The notes under the pieces are model-generated. The model was not told where the DNA came from. It did not search any database and was given only the letters and a program-made list of their open reading frames with translations. A stretch of DNA of 64,000 nt. Origin: Torulaspora globosa (taxonomy: Eukaryota > Ascomycota > Saccharomycetes > Saccharomycetales > Saccharomycetaceae). The translations under genes were made by a program, and so were the position numbers. Shown here piece after piece: positions 47,651 to 57,933 of the stretch. How positions within the stretch are numbered: the stretch's first letter is position 1; every line of letters begins with the position of its first letter. The DNA is taken from assembly GCF_014133895.1 (NCBI RefSeq), contig NC_050732.1, forward strand, positions 744,001 to 808,000. The letters are read 5' to 3'.

Positions 47651-50600
47651 ATGCTGTTCTGGAGGCTGGCGGTTGCGGTATTGGTCTGTGTGCGGTATGC
47701 GGCCTCTGTGAACATTTCAGGTTCTGCAATTGGTGTACCCGAGTCAGTACGGATCTGGAGTATCCTTCAGTTCCTACTTCGAGGAGATGACCGCAAGATC
47801 CTGCCGGAGCTATATCCGTTCGTCACACAATTGGAAGAGTTTGAAACTGAAAACGAACAGTCAGATTGCGATCTGGTGCTAAGAGTAAGTGAAATGCTAG
47901 CAACCAAGTATGGGTTGGATGACGTTGGCTCGCTGTTACCAATTTATGCTGAACTATATCCAATGGGTTATCCAGTGCGTTTTAGCGAAGCTTCGAATGA
48001 AAACTACTTCATATTGAACGGGAAACGATATAGTAAATCAGATGATGTGTTTTATTTGCAATCCAAAGAGCTGCAACAACAGGCGCGGGTCTCTGACTGT
48101 GAAGCTGCTTATGACGATGAGGTGATTGTTGGAGTTAATAGTCAGGCACCTGTCGTTTTGCTTTATGGATGCCCTGATGATGACGGCGAATTTGAAGAGT
48201 TTAACCGAAACCTCTACTCCGAAGCATCAAATACTGGTAAGCTGAGGTATGTATGGCGCTCTACATGCTCACTCAACGAATATAGCCTCAAAGGTGTGCC
48301 TCTTGGGTTAACGAAAAGGAGCCACAGCGACCCCTCGGTCTTACCGGCAGAGCTTCTGGGCATACCCGCCGAGTTTGCTCAAGCTGGTCTGGCTCTCGGT
48401 GATCTGGAAGTCAAAAAGTTGGCTGATGTGGATCTCAAACTGGCATCTTTGATAGCCGCCCACCAATCGGGGTACAAGGACTTCCATCGTACTTTGAGGT
48501 ATGCAAAAGGGATCATAAACAACTTCCCACTTTTGGCCGAGCAGTTAGCCAATCTGCAAATGAGCACATCCAAGATTTTGGAAAGTAATGAACAACTCAA
48601 CCGGGATGGCATAGATTATAACATGCTAGGGCTTTATATTAATGGTCAGAACTGGAGGTTATCGGAGGTAGATCGGTATACCCTAATCAATGCCGTAAGT
48701 TATGAATATTACGCAATGAAGCATTTGGGATCTATCTTACAAAAGTATGAAGATGTTGCCGGCTCCCTGACCGCAAAGAGGTTGCTTCAAGTTTTTGCTG
48801 AGATATCATTGCCTAAGCTGGAACAAACTCAGCCAATTAAGGTCGACCTCCATAGAATCCCCGGCTTTTCTGAAGCTGTTATTTACTTCAATGACATTGA
48901 GTTGGACGGACAATATGAAGATATGGCGACCAACGTTCGAAATTTCTTCGAAGAGTCTAAGTTTGGCGAGTTACCTGATGTCCGACAAAACTGGAATGAG
49001 GTGATATTTGCCATCGATTTTGGCAACCTGAATGACGATAATAGCAAGATCGCGTTGGAAGGCCTTAACCGTGCCGTCAAAGTAATAGCTCAAGGTTATC
49101 CGCAAAGGATCGGACTGCTACCGCTTAATACGGCGGCAGGCGAAGGGATAATACACAAGATTTATCAGCTGAAACATAAAGATCTTTCCGCACTCGCTGA
49201 GTTTTTAGAGAACATTCCGCAGAACTTCATCACGAGCCGCTACGAAGAAACCCCAGACTACTCGTCAGTAGTGGAAGAACTTCAAATTCGTGAGACTTCA
49301 ATCATAATAAATGGTAATATTTATCCATTCAGGAAAAATACGTGGCATTATTTGATCGCAAAAACGATCAAGAAAGACAAAGCATATTTGAAAGGGGAAC
49401 TGGCAAAGATTATGTCTTCTGAGCAAGGCCCCACCGAAAACATAGATGTCCGCAGTATACTGCATTCCAGATCTGCAAATACTAGGCATCAAAAGTATAC
49501 GCCAGATTACTTTGCTGATGCCTCATATACCTCATTAGACAATACAATTTTAAGAACCATTGACGAAAGTGTTGTTGAGATTGTCAAAGGAGAAAAATAT
49601 GTGACTCTGCACACAGTCACTTTGGTTGATGATTTTAGCACTGTTATTGCTCTAAGAAGGTTAAAGAACCTCTTGAACACAACATTTTTCGGAGTCAGAA
49701 TCAGAATAATAAACAGCGGCCTACCGGGCAAGGGAAGGTGGAATGACATAAAGAAAGCCGTCAAAAGCCTTGATATGGCGAAGCTAAATTCGTTGATCCT
49801 AGCTTCTCAAAACAGAAGAGCGCTGTTTGCATCAAATCATGAAGCGCTTGGAAAGTGGCTAGTTGATCTGCCGTTAGAGCCAATTACCAAAGGTGCCTTT
49901 GTTGTCGTTAATGGGCGCTTCATACACCTAGAGAGCGACGAAGTTCCGACAAAGCATCATTTCGAAGCGATCATCAAGAGGGAAGCACAGAGAACCCTAG
50001 ACACCATGCAAGCGCTGGAACAGGTATTACCAGATATAACCAAACGGTCAATCGATCCGGATTTTATCGAGATGGTCTCTTCGATCTTATCGAAGCTTTT
50101 TTTTCATGGAACGGATATCTACAACAACGGCATTGACCGTACCGCAGAGGGAACACTGTCCAGAGTGAATCTGCAACTGAAACTTAATGACTTGACTGTT
50201 TTCCAAAGCCGTGACGCGCCAAAACCAGTTGATGTAACACTCTTCATGGACCCCACAGAGGAGAGATCACAGAAACTCGCTTCTTTGCTTCTCTTATTGG
50301 AAAATGTTCCTTTTGTGAACCTGCAGATTGTTCTTCTACCGACAGAGGAGCTCAAAATATCACCTATTCATCGCGTTTATTTAGACGGTACGGAAGATAT
50401 CGAACTTGGCAGAGACCTGGAGCACAATTTCCAAGTTGAATTGGATCCACCTTCCCATTTTTTCATTTCTAACACAAGCGAGCTAGACGGTATTATCGTC
50501 GAGGCACACGTCTTCAAAGCGGGCGATACAAGGAGCAAAGCGAACGTTGATGGTCTTGGGGGCGTTTGCCTTGAACTTGTCGGCAGCGACCAACGAATCG

Positions 50601-51520
50601 AGGCAAGCTGCATCACGATGAGCACTTTTGGCTACTGTCAGTTTATCGTCCGCTCCTTGCAGGCCGATTATGCTGTCAGAAGCTGCGACCCACGGTTCCG
50701 AGTCGCCTCATTCGCAGTGAACAGCCGCCCTGACTACGTAAACTCCAGCAGTGTCGCCCTGTTGCACTTAGACAAGGTAAAATTGCACGTTGAGGTGGAA
50801 GAAACGGGCGTTCCGGCTGAGCCACCGCAACAACAAGAGCTAAACATCTACACTGTTCTGAAGGACAACGGACATGACGAGGGAAAAGCGCAAAAGATGA
50901 TAGAAACGATCCTGGCCAAGGCACCAAAGGGTGAAACGGTCAATTTTTGGATCCTAGACCAGCCCTTCCTAAGCAGGTCGTTCAAACAGTTTTGCCGCCA
51001 AACCACCGACGATCCATCGTCGCCCGGCTCAATACAGTTCATCCGATACGCATGGCCCGCCTGGCTGCGGCCGCAGAGACTCTGCGACAAAAGACTAGAT
51101 CTTTTCAAGATTCTATTCGTCGACGTGATGTTCTCGCCAGCAATCTCCCGCATACTGTACATGGACCCCGAGCCAACGCCGCTCAATCCGTTCGAACTCT
51201 ACAGCCAGTCGTCCGGCGGATCGCCGCTCGCGATGTTCGAAGCCACGGGACGTGGCTACTGGCAAGAAGGATACTGGGCGAAGAAGCTCGCCCAAACCAA
51301 GAAGCGGTTCCACACCGCGCGACTCCCGTTCCTCGTCGATCTCGCGCAACTTCGCAAGACAAGCGGCGGAGACAAGCTACGAATCCACTACCAACGACTG
51401 TCTGCCGACATACACTCACTGGCACACGCCCACGAGGACCTGATCAACGATCTACAACTAGAGATCCCGATCGAAACCTTGACGGCCTTGCCCGATGTCG
51501 TTATCCACGACGAACTATGA
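47651..51520 (+). CDS. KRE5: Kre5, ER UGGT-like protein for beta-1,6-glucan
   Basis: ER lumenal relative of UDP-glucose:glycoprotein glucosyltransferase, needed for beta-1,6-glucan in the cell wall. 1289 residues (S. cerevisiae 1365). The start is the ATG at 47651, which gives a signal peptide ([19 protein letters not shown]); the frame is open further upstream from a TTG. The protein ends in HDEL, the yeast ER retrieval signal. The long N-terminal part has the loose thioredoxin-like repeats of the family. The C-terminal glucosyltransferase-like domain (about 1060-1280) includes [24 protein letters not shown] and [17 protein letters not shown]. In place of the D-x-D motif of active UGGT the sequence here reads MDPEPTPL, in line with Kre5 being a diverged family member. 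GC content rises sharply over the last 700 bp. Confidence 0.95.
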   Translation: MLFWRLAVAVLVCVRYAASVNISGSAIGVPESVRIWSILQFLLRGDDRKILPELYPFVTQLEEFETENEQSDCDLVLRVSEMLATKYGLDDVGSLLPIYAELYPMGYPVRFSEASNENYFILNGKRYSKSDDVFYLQSKELQQQARVSDCEAAYDDEVIVGVNSQAPVVLLYGCPDDDGEFEEFNRNLYSEASNTGKLRYVWRSTCSLNEYSLKGVPLGLTKRSHSDPSVLPAELLGIPAEFAQAGLALGDLEVKKLADVDLKLASLIAAHQSGYKDFHRTLRYAKGIINNFPLLAEQLANLQMSTSKILESNEQLNRDGIDYNMLGLYINGQNWRLSEVDRYTLINAVSYEYYAMKHLGSILQKYEDVAGSLTAKRLLQVFAEISLPKLEQTQPIKVDLHRIPGFSEAVIYFNDIELDGQYEDMATNVRNFFEESKFGELPDVRQNWNEVIFAIDFGNLNDDNSKIALEGLNRAVKVIAQGYPQRIGLLPLNTAAGEGIIHKIYQLKHKDLSALAEFLENIPQNFITSRYEETPDYSSVVEELQIRETSIIINGNIYPFRKNTWHYLIAKTIKKDKAYLKGELAKIMSSEQGPTENIDVRSILHSRSANTRHQKYTPDYFADASYTSLDNTILRTIDESVVEIVKGEKYVTLHTVTLVDDFSTVIALRRLKNLLNTTFFGVRIRIINSGLPGKGRWNDIKKAVKSLDMAKLNSLILASQNRRALFASNHEALGKWLVDLPLEPITKGAFVVVNGRFIHLESDEVPTKHHFEAIIKREAQRTLDTMQALEQVLPDITKRSIDPDFIEMVSSILSKLFFHGTDIYNNGIDRTAEGTLSRVNLQLKLNDLTVFQSRDAPKPVDVTLFMDPTEERSQKLASLLLLLENVPFVNLQIVLLPTEELKISPIHRVYLDGTEDIELGRDLEHNFQVELDPPSHFFISNTSELDGIIVEAHVFKAGDTRSKANVDGLGGVCLELVGSDQRIEASCITMSTFGYCQFIVRSLQADYAVRSCDPRFRVASFAVNSRPDYVNSSSVALLHLDKVKLHVEVEETGVPAEPPQQQELNIYTVLKDNGHDEGKAQKMIETILAKAPKGETVNFWILDQPFLSRSFKQFCRQTTDDPSSPGSIQFIRYAWPAWLRPQRLCDKRLDLFKILFVDVMFSPAISRILYMDPEPTPLNPFELYSQSSGGSPLAMFEATGRGYWQEGYWAKKLAQTKKRFHTARLPFLVDLAQLRKTSGGDKLRIHYQRLSADIHSLAHAHEDLINDLQLEIPIETLTALPDVVIHDEL

Positions 51521-51628
51521 GCGATCGGAACTCCCGCCTCGCGCGCAAGTGAAGTGAAAAAAGTTTACCACCGTACTCTGCTTCACAGGACAGCCAAGTA
51601 ATGAACGCATCGAGCCCCCGACACGGGT

Positions 51629-53497
51629 ATGGAGGTAGCTGACGAGGCATTACGCCACGGCGGCGCCGCGAGAAAACGGCTTGCATGTTCCAACTGTCGT
51701 CGGAGGCGAAAAAAATGCGATCTCACTTTCCCCTGCGGCAACTGCCAGCGGCTGAACCTGGAATGCAACGTGAACGAAGAAGATTTACGTAAGAAACGAT
51801 ACGCAGCGTCCTACGTCAAGTCGCTTGAAAACCACATCGCCCACCTAGAGACCTCTTTAAAGAATCTCGTCGACAAAGTATACCCTAACGACGAGCTTCA
51901 CGCGCCGATCATCTCCAACGACAGCCACCACCACCGTCACTCCACCGCCCGCAAGAACGACAAGAGGCGGACGTTCGGCAAGGGGAGCTTCTACCCGGGC
52001 AGCAGTGACACCGGCCCCGGCGCCGGGGCCGCTGCGCAGCAGACACACGCCGAGCGGATCGCGGATCTGCACACCGCGGTGATCGTGCGACCGCAGCCGC
52101 GCAGCGGCGCGGTCGGCGGCAACGCGCTCAACAGCGACGCCAAGATCCTGCAGTCGCTCTCCAACTTCTACACGTGGCTCTACCCGGGCCATTTCATCTT
52201 CGTGCACCGCGAGAGCTTCCTGTACGGGTTTTTCAACCACGCGGAGAACGAGTATGCGGACTCGCACTACTGCTCGCCGGAACTGGTGTACGCGATGTGC
52301 GCCGTCGGCAGCAGGCTGTCGCCCGAGCTGGCGGCTATGTCCGAAGTGTACTACGAGCGCAGCAAGGCGCGGCTGTTGCAGCTCGTGTTCGACGAGCGCA
52401 GCGCTGCGCGCATAACCACCGTGCAGGCGCTGTTCTGCCTCGCGTTCTACGAGCTGGGCAAGGGCGACAACGAGATCGCGTGGTATCTGAGCGGGCTGGC
52501 GATCCGCGTCGGCTACGAGATGGGGTTCCAGCTGGACCCGCAGGTGTGGATCACCGCAGAGGACCCTGTGCCGCTGACCAAGAGCGAGCTCGAGATCCGG
52601 TCGCGGATCTACTGGGGTTGCTACGTCGCGGACCATCTGATCTGCGTGCTGCTGGGACGCACTCCGACGCTGTCCCTCAGCAACTCGACCATCTCGCAGA
52701 GCGACGAGCTGCCCGAGATCGAGGGCACAGAGGAGTTCAAGTACCAGGGCCAGCATGTGCTGCGTGTCGCTTTGCCGCTCAAGAACCTGATCGTACTGTC
52801 GCGTATCGTGCAGATCTTCACCGCGCGCATCTTTATCGAGACGGGGCCGACCGCGGACAAGCTCGTGCTGCTCACGCGTTGCAACTCGCAGGTGTACAAC
52901 TGGCGCGTGTCGCTGCCGCCCCGGCTGCGCTGGACGCACGCGTCGCTGCGCGACGCGCAGCTCGCGACCGACCCAACGATCGCATACTTCTGGTACTATT
53001 ACTACACCGTGCGGCTGGTGTTCAACAAGCCGTTTATCGGGGATTGCCGCGAAGCGCGCGCCGTGGTCCGTGAGACGGTCGACGATCTGCGCGCGGTGTT
53101 CACCCAATTCAAGACGCGGTTCGGCGATTTCCGGCACGCCACGCTGCAGCAGCTGTACGCGTGTCTCTTGGCGATCCAGTGTCTCCGGGAGCTCGTCAAG
53201 GAGGACAACGCTGAGCACGATGACGCGGACGGCGCCGACGCGGATAACCTGCAGTTCTTCTCGCACGTTTTCAACAAGTACCTGGGCGCGACATACGGAT
53301 TGCCCGGACGGCTGCGCCGGCTGGAGGAGCAGGGTAACGTGGCGGCGGCGTCGGTAGCCGCCGGAGCCGCCAGCGGCAACCACGGCGTCCAGCAGCCGAT
53401 CGAAGTGAGCAATATCAATCTCGTGCACGACTTCTCGCTCAGCAAGGAGATTGACGATCTGATCAAGGAGCTGTTTGGTCACGCGGATGTCGCGTGA
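51629..53497 (+). CDS. TEA1: Tea1-like Zn2Cys6 transcription factor
   Basis: Fungal binuclear-cluster activator; S. cerevisiae Tea1 (YOR337W, 759 residues) binds Ty1 enhancer sequences. 622 residues here. The DNA-binding cluster is complete, with cysteines at 20, 23, 30, 36, 39 and 46 (ACSNCRRRRKKCD then PCGNCQRLNLEC). It is followed by a linker and a short coiled coil (YVKSLENHIAHLETSLKNL). The fungal-specific middle homology region covers about 180-480 (YTWLYPGHFIFVHRESF, LAFYELGKGDNEIAWYLSGLAIR, YWGCYVADHL). The C terminus has an Ala/Gly-rich stretch. The gene is strongly GC-rich, third positions especially, unlike its neighbours, and so has a 582-codon open frame on the opposite strand, which I reject. 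Position next to KRE5 agrees with TEA1. Confidence 0.92.
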   Translation: MEVADEALRHGGAARKRLACSNCRRRRKKCDLTFPCGNCQRLNLECNVNEEDLRKKRYAASYVKSLENHIAHLETSLKNLVDKVYPNDELHAPIISNDSHHHRHSTARKNDKRRTFGKGSFYPGSSDTGPGAGAAAQQTHAERIADLHTAVIVRPQPRSGAVGGNALNSDAKILQSLSNFYTWLYPGHFIFVHRESFLYGFFNHAENEYADSHYCSPELVYAMCAVGSRLSPELAAMSEVYYERSKARLLQLVFDERSAARITTVQALFCLAFYELGKGDNEIAWYLSGLAIRVGYEMGFQLDPQVWITAEDPVPLTKSELEIRSRIYWGCYVADHLICVLLGRTPTLSLSNSTISQSDELPEIEGTEEFKYQGQHVLRVALPLKNLIVLSRIVQIFTARIFIETGPTADKLVLLTRCNSQVYNWRVSLPPRLRWTHASLRDAQLATDPTIAYFWYYYYTVRLVFNKPFIGDCREARAVVRETVDDLRAVFTQFKTRFGDFRHATLQQLYACLLAIQCLRELVKEDNAEHDDADGADADNLQFFSHVFNKYLGATYGLPGRLRRLEEQGNVAAASVAAGAASGNHGVQQPIEVSNINLVHDFSLSKEIDDLIKELFGHADVA

Positions 53498-53701
53498 CCG
53501 GTGGAGTTTCTTTTTTGCACAGCCGCACGGGGCCGGGTTAGTCAGCAGGCCGTTTCTTTTTCGGGGCGCCTGGTTGCGATGAGGTCGGAGATCGCTGGGT
53601 GGCACATTGTGGTTGCGGCGTATATAAACGGACAGGACGGTGGGACGAGGCTGGTTTGCTGATAGACACTACGAGAGGGTATTGTGCAAGAGATTGTTAG
53701 G

Positions 53702-54622
53702 ATGGAGTTTTATTCACCGCAGCCAGAACATGCGCAGTTGCATGGCGGTGCGGCCGGGTCGAAGCACGCGTCGCAGCTTTTGGCGATGCTTCACCGCGAA
53801 GTAGACGACAGTTTGGATGCAGTGTTAGAGGAAAAATCGATTTTATCGCCTCCGCCGTCGCCGGAGACCAGCGACGACGAGGCAGAGGACGAGGGGCACT
53901 CGAAGATTGTGGTCGGACCCGCTTGGAGCCCCGGTTTGGATGCTCACAAGGCAAGGGTGGTGTTGAGGAACTTTCTGGCCGAGTATCGCGGTCTGGGGCC
54001 GTCTGGAGCGGCAGTCCGGAGGCGGGCCGGTTTGGGGAAGTCGTTACGTGAGCCAGAGCGGTTTTACAGAACCCGCAGGAGAAGAGTACAGGGGCTGGAG
54101 AAGCCGGGATCCGACGAGGAGGAGGAGGAAGAGGACGAAAGTGACGTGGTGAGGCCCAGCACGCCGGCTCGTCGCCACAGGCGGGTCACGGCTCCTCCTT
54201 GCGTTTCGCCCTTGGCGTCCGCCGCTGTGCTGAGCCACGGGGCGTCGCACTATGTGCCGAGCATGTCGTGGCAAAGTCTGCCGGACTACTGCCCCCCGGT
54301 GGATACGCTTCCAAATGACAGATGTTTGAAAGTTGAATGGAAGGGCTCGCCCATGGACCTCTCGGGCGACCCGCTCCGGCACCTGTTGCATCCCGCAGAG
54401 CTGGCTTTGGCACAGGTGCTGCGGTTGCCCTGTGACCTGTACCTGGACTCCAAGAGGCGGCTTTTCCTCGAAAAGACTCATCGTTTGAAACAGGGGCTGC
54501 CTTTCAGGAGGACAGACGCGCAGAAGGCGTGTAAGATAGACGTCAACAAGGCCTCGCGGCTCTACGCGGCGTTCGAAAAGGTTGGTTGGTTGAAAGATTC
54601 TAATTTTACAAGTTTTTTATGA
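53702..54622 (+). CDS. FUN19: SWIRM-domain protein, Fun19/YOR338W family
   Basis: Pre-duplication counterpart of the FUN19 (YAL034C) and YOR338W pair, proteins of unclear function with a C-terminal SWIRM domain. 306 residues from the ATG at 53702; a GTG six codons earlier is in frame. The N-terminal two thirds are low-complexity with acidic runs (DDEAEDEGH, DEEEEEEDE). The SWIRM part occupies about the last 95 residues: the LKVEWKGSPMDLSGDPL lead-in, LHPAELALAQVLRLPCDLYLDSKRR across the domain, FLEKTHRLKQGLPFRRTDAQKACKIDVNKASRLY and the final GWLKDSNF. SWIRM domains usually bind DNA or nucleosomes. It follows TEA1 in the same direction and converges on UBC11 with 34 bp between the stops. GC-rich like TEA1. 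Confidence 0.9.
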   Translation: MEFYSPQPEHAQLHGGAAGSKHASQLLAMLHREVDDSLDAVLEEKSILSPPPSPETSDDEAEDEGHSKIVVGPAWSPGLDAHKARVVLRNFLAEYRGLGPSGAAVRRRAGLGKSLREPERFYRTRRRRVQGLEKPGSDEEEEEEDESDVVRPSTPARRHRRVTAPPCVSPLASAAVLSHGASHYVPSMSWQSLPDYCPPVDTLPNDRCLKVEWKGSPMDLSGDPLRHLLHPAELALAQVLRLPCDLYLDSKRRLFLEKTHRLKQGLPFRRTDAQKACKIDVNKASRLYAAFEKVGWLKDSNFTSFL

Positions 54623-54656
54623 CTATATAACTACTAAACTATAACGTGGGTCCTGG

Positions 54657-55136
54657 TCATTCCTCGATCTCTTCGTATCTGGCCATCAGCCTCTTCTTGT
54701 ACTCGTCCATGTCTCGTTCCCAGAGCTCTGCGGCCACTGCATTCAACGGCGAGCCGTTGTTTGGCTCCTCCAGAAGCGCCTGCAGCGATAGCAGGATGGT
54801 CTGCACGTTGTAGACAGCAGACCACTGGTCCTTCAGTATATCAAGACAGATGTTGCCGCTCATGTCCACGTTCGGATGCCACATCGGACTCACAAACGTC
54901 ACCCGCGGCGGCTCATAGGGGTACCTCTCAGAAAAATGCAGCGAGATCCGGAACTTCAATCCCTCGTAAGGAGTCCCCTCGTGGCCCACAATTACACCCG
55001 ACCATCTCGTAAGATCTTCTTCGGAGGTTGGGAAAGCACTAAGCCCGGGCGTAGGCGACATCATCAGCTGTACAAGCTCATTGCGCAACCTCTTGACCAC
55101 GCTATGGCCTTCGGGAATCCCCTCGGGCTTCGACAT
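54657..55136 (-). CDS. UBC11: Ubc11, ubiquitin-conjugating enzyme (UbcH10/E2-C type)
   Basis: E2 enzyme of the E2-C/UbcH10 type, whose relatives work with the anaphase-promoting complex; the S. cerevisiae gene is not essential. 159 residues (S. cerevisiae 156). The start is the ATG at 55134-55136 ([21 protein letters not shown]); a GTG two codons earlier is ignored. Landmarks: the [18 protein letters not shown] beta strands, HPN at 87-89 ([20 protein letters not shown]), the catalytic cysteine at 97, and [20 protein letters not shown]. Between the FUN19-like gene and MTW1, matching YOR339C. Confidence 0.96.
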   Translation of the reverse strand: MSKPEGIPEGHSVVKRLRNELVQLMMSPTPGLSAFPTSEEDLTRWSGVIVGHEGTPYEGLKFRISLHFSERYPYEPPRVTFVSPMWHPNVDMSGNICLDILKDQWSAVYNVQTILLSLQALLEEPNNGSPLNAVAAELWERDMDEYKKRLMARYEEIEE

Positions 55137-55222
55137 CGTCACTCGAGTGCAAAGTCGCTGAGATCCTTTTGTGTGCTAACGCCTAGCCTTTGAAGCATTA
55201 TATGCCCAGTAAGCGGCTTCCG

Positions 55223-55230
55223 GTCACGTG
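55223..55230. promoter_or_regulatory. GTCACGTG (CDEI/Cbf1-type) site at the MTW1 stop
   Basis: Perfect RTCACRTG octamer overlapping the MTW1 stop codon and lying about 90 bp upstream of the UBC11 ATG. CDEI is bound by Cbf1 at centromeres and at promoters. No AT-rich CDEII or CDEIII lies beside it, so a promoter role for UBC11 is the likely one. Confidence 0.45.
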
Positions 55231-56066
55231 AGCGCAGCGTCCAGCAATTCAAGATCTGGGTCTTCGATAACGCAGCTAGAAGGAGCCATTGGGGCTTCCC
55301 TGGGCGTCCTGCTCGTGTTTTCGGGCTTGTTCACCGCATCCAGGATGATCTTGGTCTTGCTGTCGATGTAAGTAGCCCGCGATTTGAGCGAGGCGCGGCT
55401 GGCCTGAGCCCGTCGAGACAGCGACTCGATCTGGTCTGCAGACCCGTACTCTTCGCTTTCCACGTACAGCTGTTTCAACTGCGAGGTGATCAGACGAATG
55501 GAGTCGTCTAGCGGTTTCAGAGAGCGGAACACCTCTTGCATCTCCGGTTCACGGCATTCAAGCAGCTGGACCAGCAGTTTCTTGAAATTCCGAACTTTGG
55601 ATTGGAGGAGTTTGGCAGACTTGACTTGAGCGGTCAACTGGCGGTGCAGGCCCATGGCGAGCTCGATTTGATGTACCTTATCGTGGATATCCCTAACGCT
55701 GTGCTCTTGCTCTGTCTCATCTACGATCCTGAGGTCCCTCTGGTAAGCTAGACGGAACACGTTGGCATCCAGCAGGTCTTGCGGTATGCTTAGTACGTTC
55801 CTCAGAACATACAGCTCCAGCTTGTCGAAATTCTTGTCTACAGAGTTTTCCAGCAACGTTTCCAGCTTTGCGACGCCAACCTTGATCTCGTCAGTGTGGT
55901 CAACTCCCCCGATCACGCATCTGTCCAGCAAATACCTTTCCATTGCAGCAGTACACTTGTACATCAATTCGTTCACAGCGTTGATGATATCGTCGACCAG
56001 CGACACGGCAGGGTACTGCAAATGCTCGGTGAGCACAGAGGTGGACTGCATCGTTGGAGCCGACAT
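55224..56066 (-). CDS. MTW1: Mtw1, kinetochore MIND (Mis12) complex subunit
   Basis: Essential central kinetochore protein; with Nnf1, Nsl1 and Dsn1 it links centromeric CENP-C/COMA to the Ndc80 complex. 280 residues (S. cerevisiae 289). The start is the ATG at 56064-56066, which gives MSAPTMQSTSVLTEHLQYP, aligned with Mtw1; a GTG five codons upstream is in frame. The conserved head (SLVDDIINAVNELMYKCTAAMERYLL and LENSVDKNFDKLELYVLRNVL) covers the first 120 residues. Coiled coil follows (LKPLDDSIRLITSQLKQLYVESEEY), then a polar C terminus ending EDPDLELLDAALT, like the yeast DIEEPQLDLLDDVL end. Between UBC11 and RPA43, agreeing with YAL034W-A interleaved with YOR339-340. Confidence 0.96.
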   Translation of the reverse strand: MSAPTMQSTSVLTEHLQYPAVSLVDDIINAVNELMYKCTAAMERYLLDRCVIGGVDHTDEIKVGVAKLETLLENSVDKNFDKLELYVLRNVLSIPQDLLDANVFRLAYQRDLRIVDETEQEHSVRDIHDKVHQIELAMGLHRQLTAQVKSAKLLQSKVRNFKKLLVQLLECREPEMQEVFRSLKPLDDSIRLITSQLKQLYVESEEYGSADQIESLSRRAQASRASLKSRATYIDSKTKIILDAVNKPENTSRTPREAPMAPSSCVIEDPDLELLDAALT

Positions 56067-56206
56067 CTTGGCTCCCTTCACGTCCCTGGCTTTCCCGTTC
56101 TTTCCCTATGTTTATCTTGCGAGTGGTATGTTTGACATCGCGAGCTCGCTTGTAATGATATTTTTATATAGTGCTTAGTTATTTTACAGATCTATGCCCT
56201 CATAGC

Positions 56207-57130
56207 TCATTCGCTACTACTAGAATCCTCGTCGCTGTCCGAGTTCTCCTCGTAGATGATCTCTTCACCATTGTCCTCCTTCATCTCCGGAAGCTCCAGC
56301 TCTTTATGACTTTCTCTGTTTTCAGCCGACACTTCATCGTCAAATACTATCTTCCTGTTGGAGACCACTGGCAGGCTTTCGGCTTGAGAGCGTTCTTTGT
56401 CATGGTTGCCATCTAGTACTAAGCTTCCCTCGACGGAGATGACTCTTCCGGTGGTGTATACGTTTCTCACCACGAACTTCAGTTTCCCGTCGACTTTTTC
56501 ACCGTCGGAGTCGACCCAGTGGTCCATAGAGCGCCTTGTGAATTGTGACGCCTCGCCATTCTTCTCATCAGCTTCATCTCGGCTTTGTGAATCGGAACCC
56601 TCGTGCACTTCTTCTTCCTCGTGAACAAAAGTCCAGTCGGCAGGAATATGATTTTTCTTGATACTGGCATTGAATGTATCGTGGATCAGTAGACCGATGT
56701 GCGAAGCAGACTGAATGAAGACCCAACCTTCAAGCACGTCGCCGATCTGAGGCTGCCATACGTAAAGAACCACTTGGCACCATGTGAACCCGAAAGGGGT
56801 GTCAGCAGTCAACTTGATCAGCTTTCCATCGGCCTCAGACTTATCTTCTAGGGGGCATGCATCCAGTATCGTTAGATCCTTGTAGCCTAATACCACGCCA
56901 TTGACTTTGCTGTTGTACTTCATTACCATTGGGTTCAAATGCTGCTTCATGATGCCCTGCAGAGGGCTCTCCGCATACACCGGGGCTAGAGAAACGTACA
57001 GTGACACTGGAACACGTACCACACAGTTCGATATTCCATCGATCACGGGGTTCTTGTTTGTCTTTTTATGTTTCTTGATGAACTTGGCAGCCTGCATATC
57101 GGCAAGGGACCTCTTTCTTAGCTCAGCCAT
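56207..57130 (-). CDS. RPA43: Rpa43, RNA polymerase I stalk subunit
   Basis: Subunit A43 of RNA polymerase I; with A14 it forms the stalk and binds the initiation factor Rrn3. 307 residues (S. cerevisiae 326). The start is the ATG at 57128-57130. Visible: a basic N terminus ([13 protein letters not shown]), the conserved stalk tip-associated region ([38 protein letters not shown]), the OB-like part ([45 protein letters not shown] across it) with IPADW, then acidic low-complexity segments and an acidic Ser-rich tail. Divergent from RPA190, the largest Pol I subunit, with a PAC motif on its side of the shared intergenic region. This pairing of two Pol I subunit genes is the same in S. cerevisiae (YOR340C/YOR341W). 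Confidence 0.96.
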   Translation of the reverse strand: MAELRKRSLADMQAAKFIKKHKKTNKNPVIDGISNCVVRVPVSLYVSLAPVYAESPLQGIMKQHLNPMVMKYNSKVNGVVLGYKDLTILDACPLEDKSEADGKLIKLTADTPFGFTWCQVVLYVWQPQIGDVLEGWVFIQSASHIGLLIHDTFNASIKKNHIPADWTFVHEEEEVHEGSDSQSRDEADEKNGEASQFTRRSMDHWVDSDGEKVDGKLKFVVRNVYTTGRVISVEGSLVLDGNHDKERSQAESLPVVSNRKIVFDDEVSAENRESHKELELPEMKEDNGEEIIYEENSDSDEDSSSSE

Positions 57131-57933
57131 TGTAGTCTCTCACCTAACGAGGGAATAATGCAGTGCCAGCCACAGCAATGACCTGAAGACGTTCGATATG
57201 CTCCCTTCAGGTGCGATGAGATGAGTTTACTAGTAATAAAATTTTTATTGCCAGTAAGCGATCGTTTCCCACGTTAGAGGCAAACGACTGTTTGAGCAGC
57301 GAAGCGAGCATCGAATCGCAGCGGTTTGAGCCATTGAGGACCTCCAGATAATCAATTCTCTTGCCTGTATCACCAATCACCCATTGCGTGTTCAGCTTTT
57401 GTTGGGAGGTGCTTCCTCCTGTTGCAGAAAGTTCCGAACGTTTCCGCCCTTTCCCATGTTAGCAAGAGCCGACTACCCGTCACTGTCCCCGAGGATTCGT
57501 TGTATCTTGTAGCTTCAAAGCGGTACATAAGAGATGACTTCCATCGTAGGGACGATTGGTACATGTTCCATCCAACAAACCTTTTCTTCCGCAGAACCGA
57601 TAACAACCGCCCGCCAGACTACTTCTGGAATAACAGCCTTCACAGATGTCTGGCATAACACTTCAAAGGTCTTGAAAGTGGCAAGTTTTAGTTAAATAAG
57701 CTCGGCGGCTAAATTTTTTGAGATCAATGGCTTTATATATTGCTCGTGTGAGGTGATCTTGGGATTTTGAAAATTTTTTGCAAAATTAATGCTCATCTCA
57801 TCTCTTGTTAGACCTCGAACTAAAGTAGTGCTTCAGTCAGTTTAATAGCGATTGATTGCAGATTTCAAGGTTTTAACGATCAGCCGGCCTTCTTGGGAAT
57901 ATTTCATTATAAACTCTTCAGAAAGGACCGAAG
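57131..57933. promoter_or_regulatory. Divergent RPA43-RPA190 promoter region with PAC and RRPE motifs
   Basis: 803 bp between two Pol I subunit genes. On the RPA43 side: PAC GCGATGAGATGAG at 57213-57225, about 85 bp from its ATG. On the RPA190 side: an RRPE-like TGAAAATTTTTTG at 57768-57780 and a reversed PAC-like GCTCATCTCATCTC at 57791-57804, about 130-165 bp from its ATG. The motifs fit joint control as ribosome-biogenesis genes. The middle, about 57335-57660, is an open reading stretch on the plus strand, listed separately. Confidence 0.75.
57335..57658 (+). other. Open reading stretch without ATG, possible exon
   Basis: The frame is open from just after a TGA near 57334 to TAA at 57656-57658 (about 107 codons). 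The last 77 codons have protein-like composition (EDSLYLVASKRYIRDDFHRRDDWYM-type run, then HPTNLFFRRTDNNRPP). There is no ATG at its start; the only one, at 57562, would give 31 residues. A TTGCAG acceptor-like sequence ends at 57427. I know no gene here in S. cerevisiae and recognise no family. Could be an exon, a remnant or chance. Confidence 0.2.

Noticed and set aside
50947..51552. 201-codon plus-strand frame inside the KRE5 3' end
   Set aside because: Out-of-frame shadow of KRE5 in the GC-rich segment, Arg-rich, no motifs; KRE5 runs to its HDEL end.
52174..53073. 299-codon plus-strand frame inside TEA1
   Set aside because: Alternative frame of a GC-rich gene, Arg/Ala-rich, no motifs; TEA1 itself is clearly the coding frame.
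51857..53605. 582-codon open frame on the minus strand opposite TEA1
   Set aside because: It mirrors TEA1 exactly, has Arg/Val/Leu/Gln-heavy composition without motifs, and is explained by very high GC with few stop codons in the antisense frame.
55223..55230. Point centromere suggested by a perfect CDEI octamer
   Set aside because: No AT-rich CDEII of 80-160 bp and no CCGAA-centred CDEIII nearby; the site lies at a coding end in a normal-density region.
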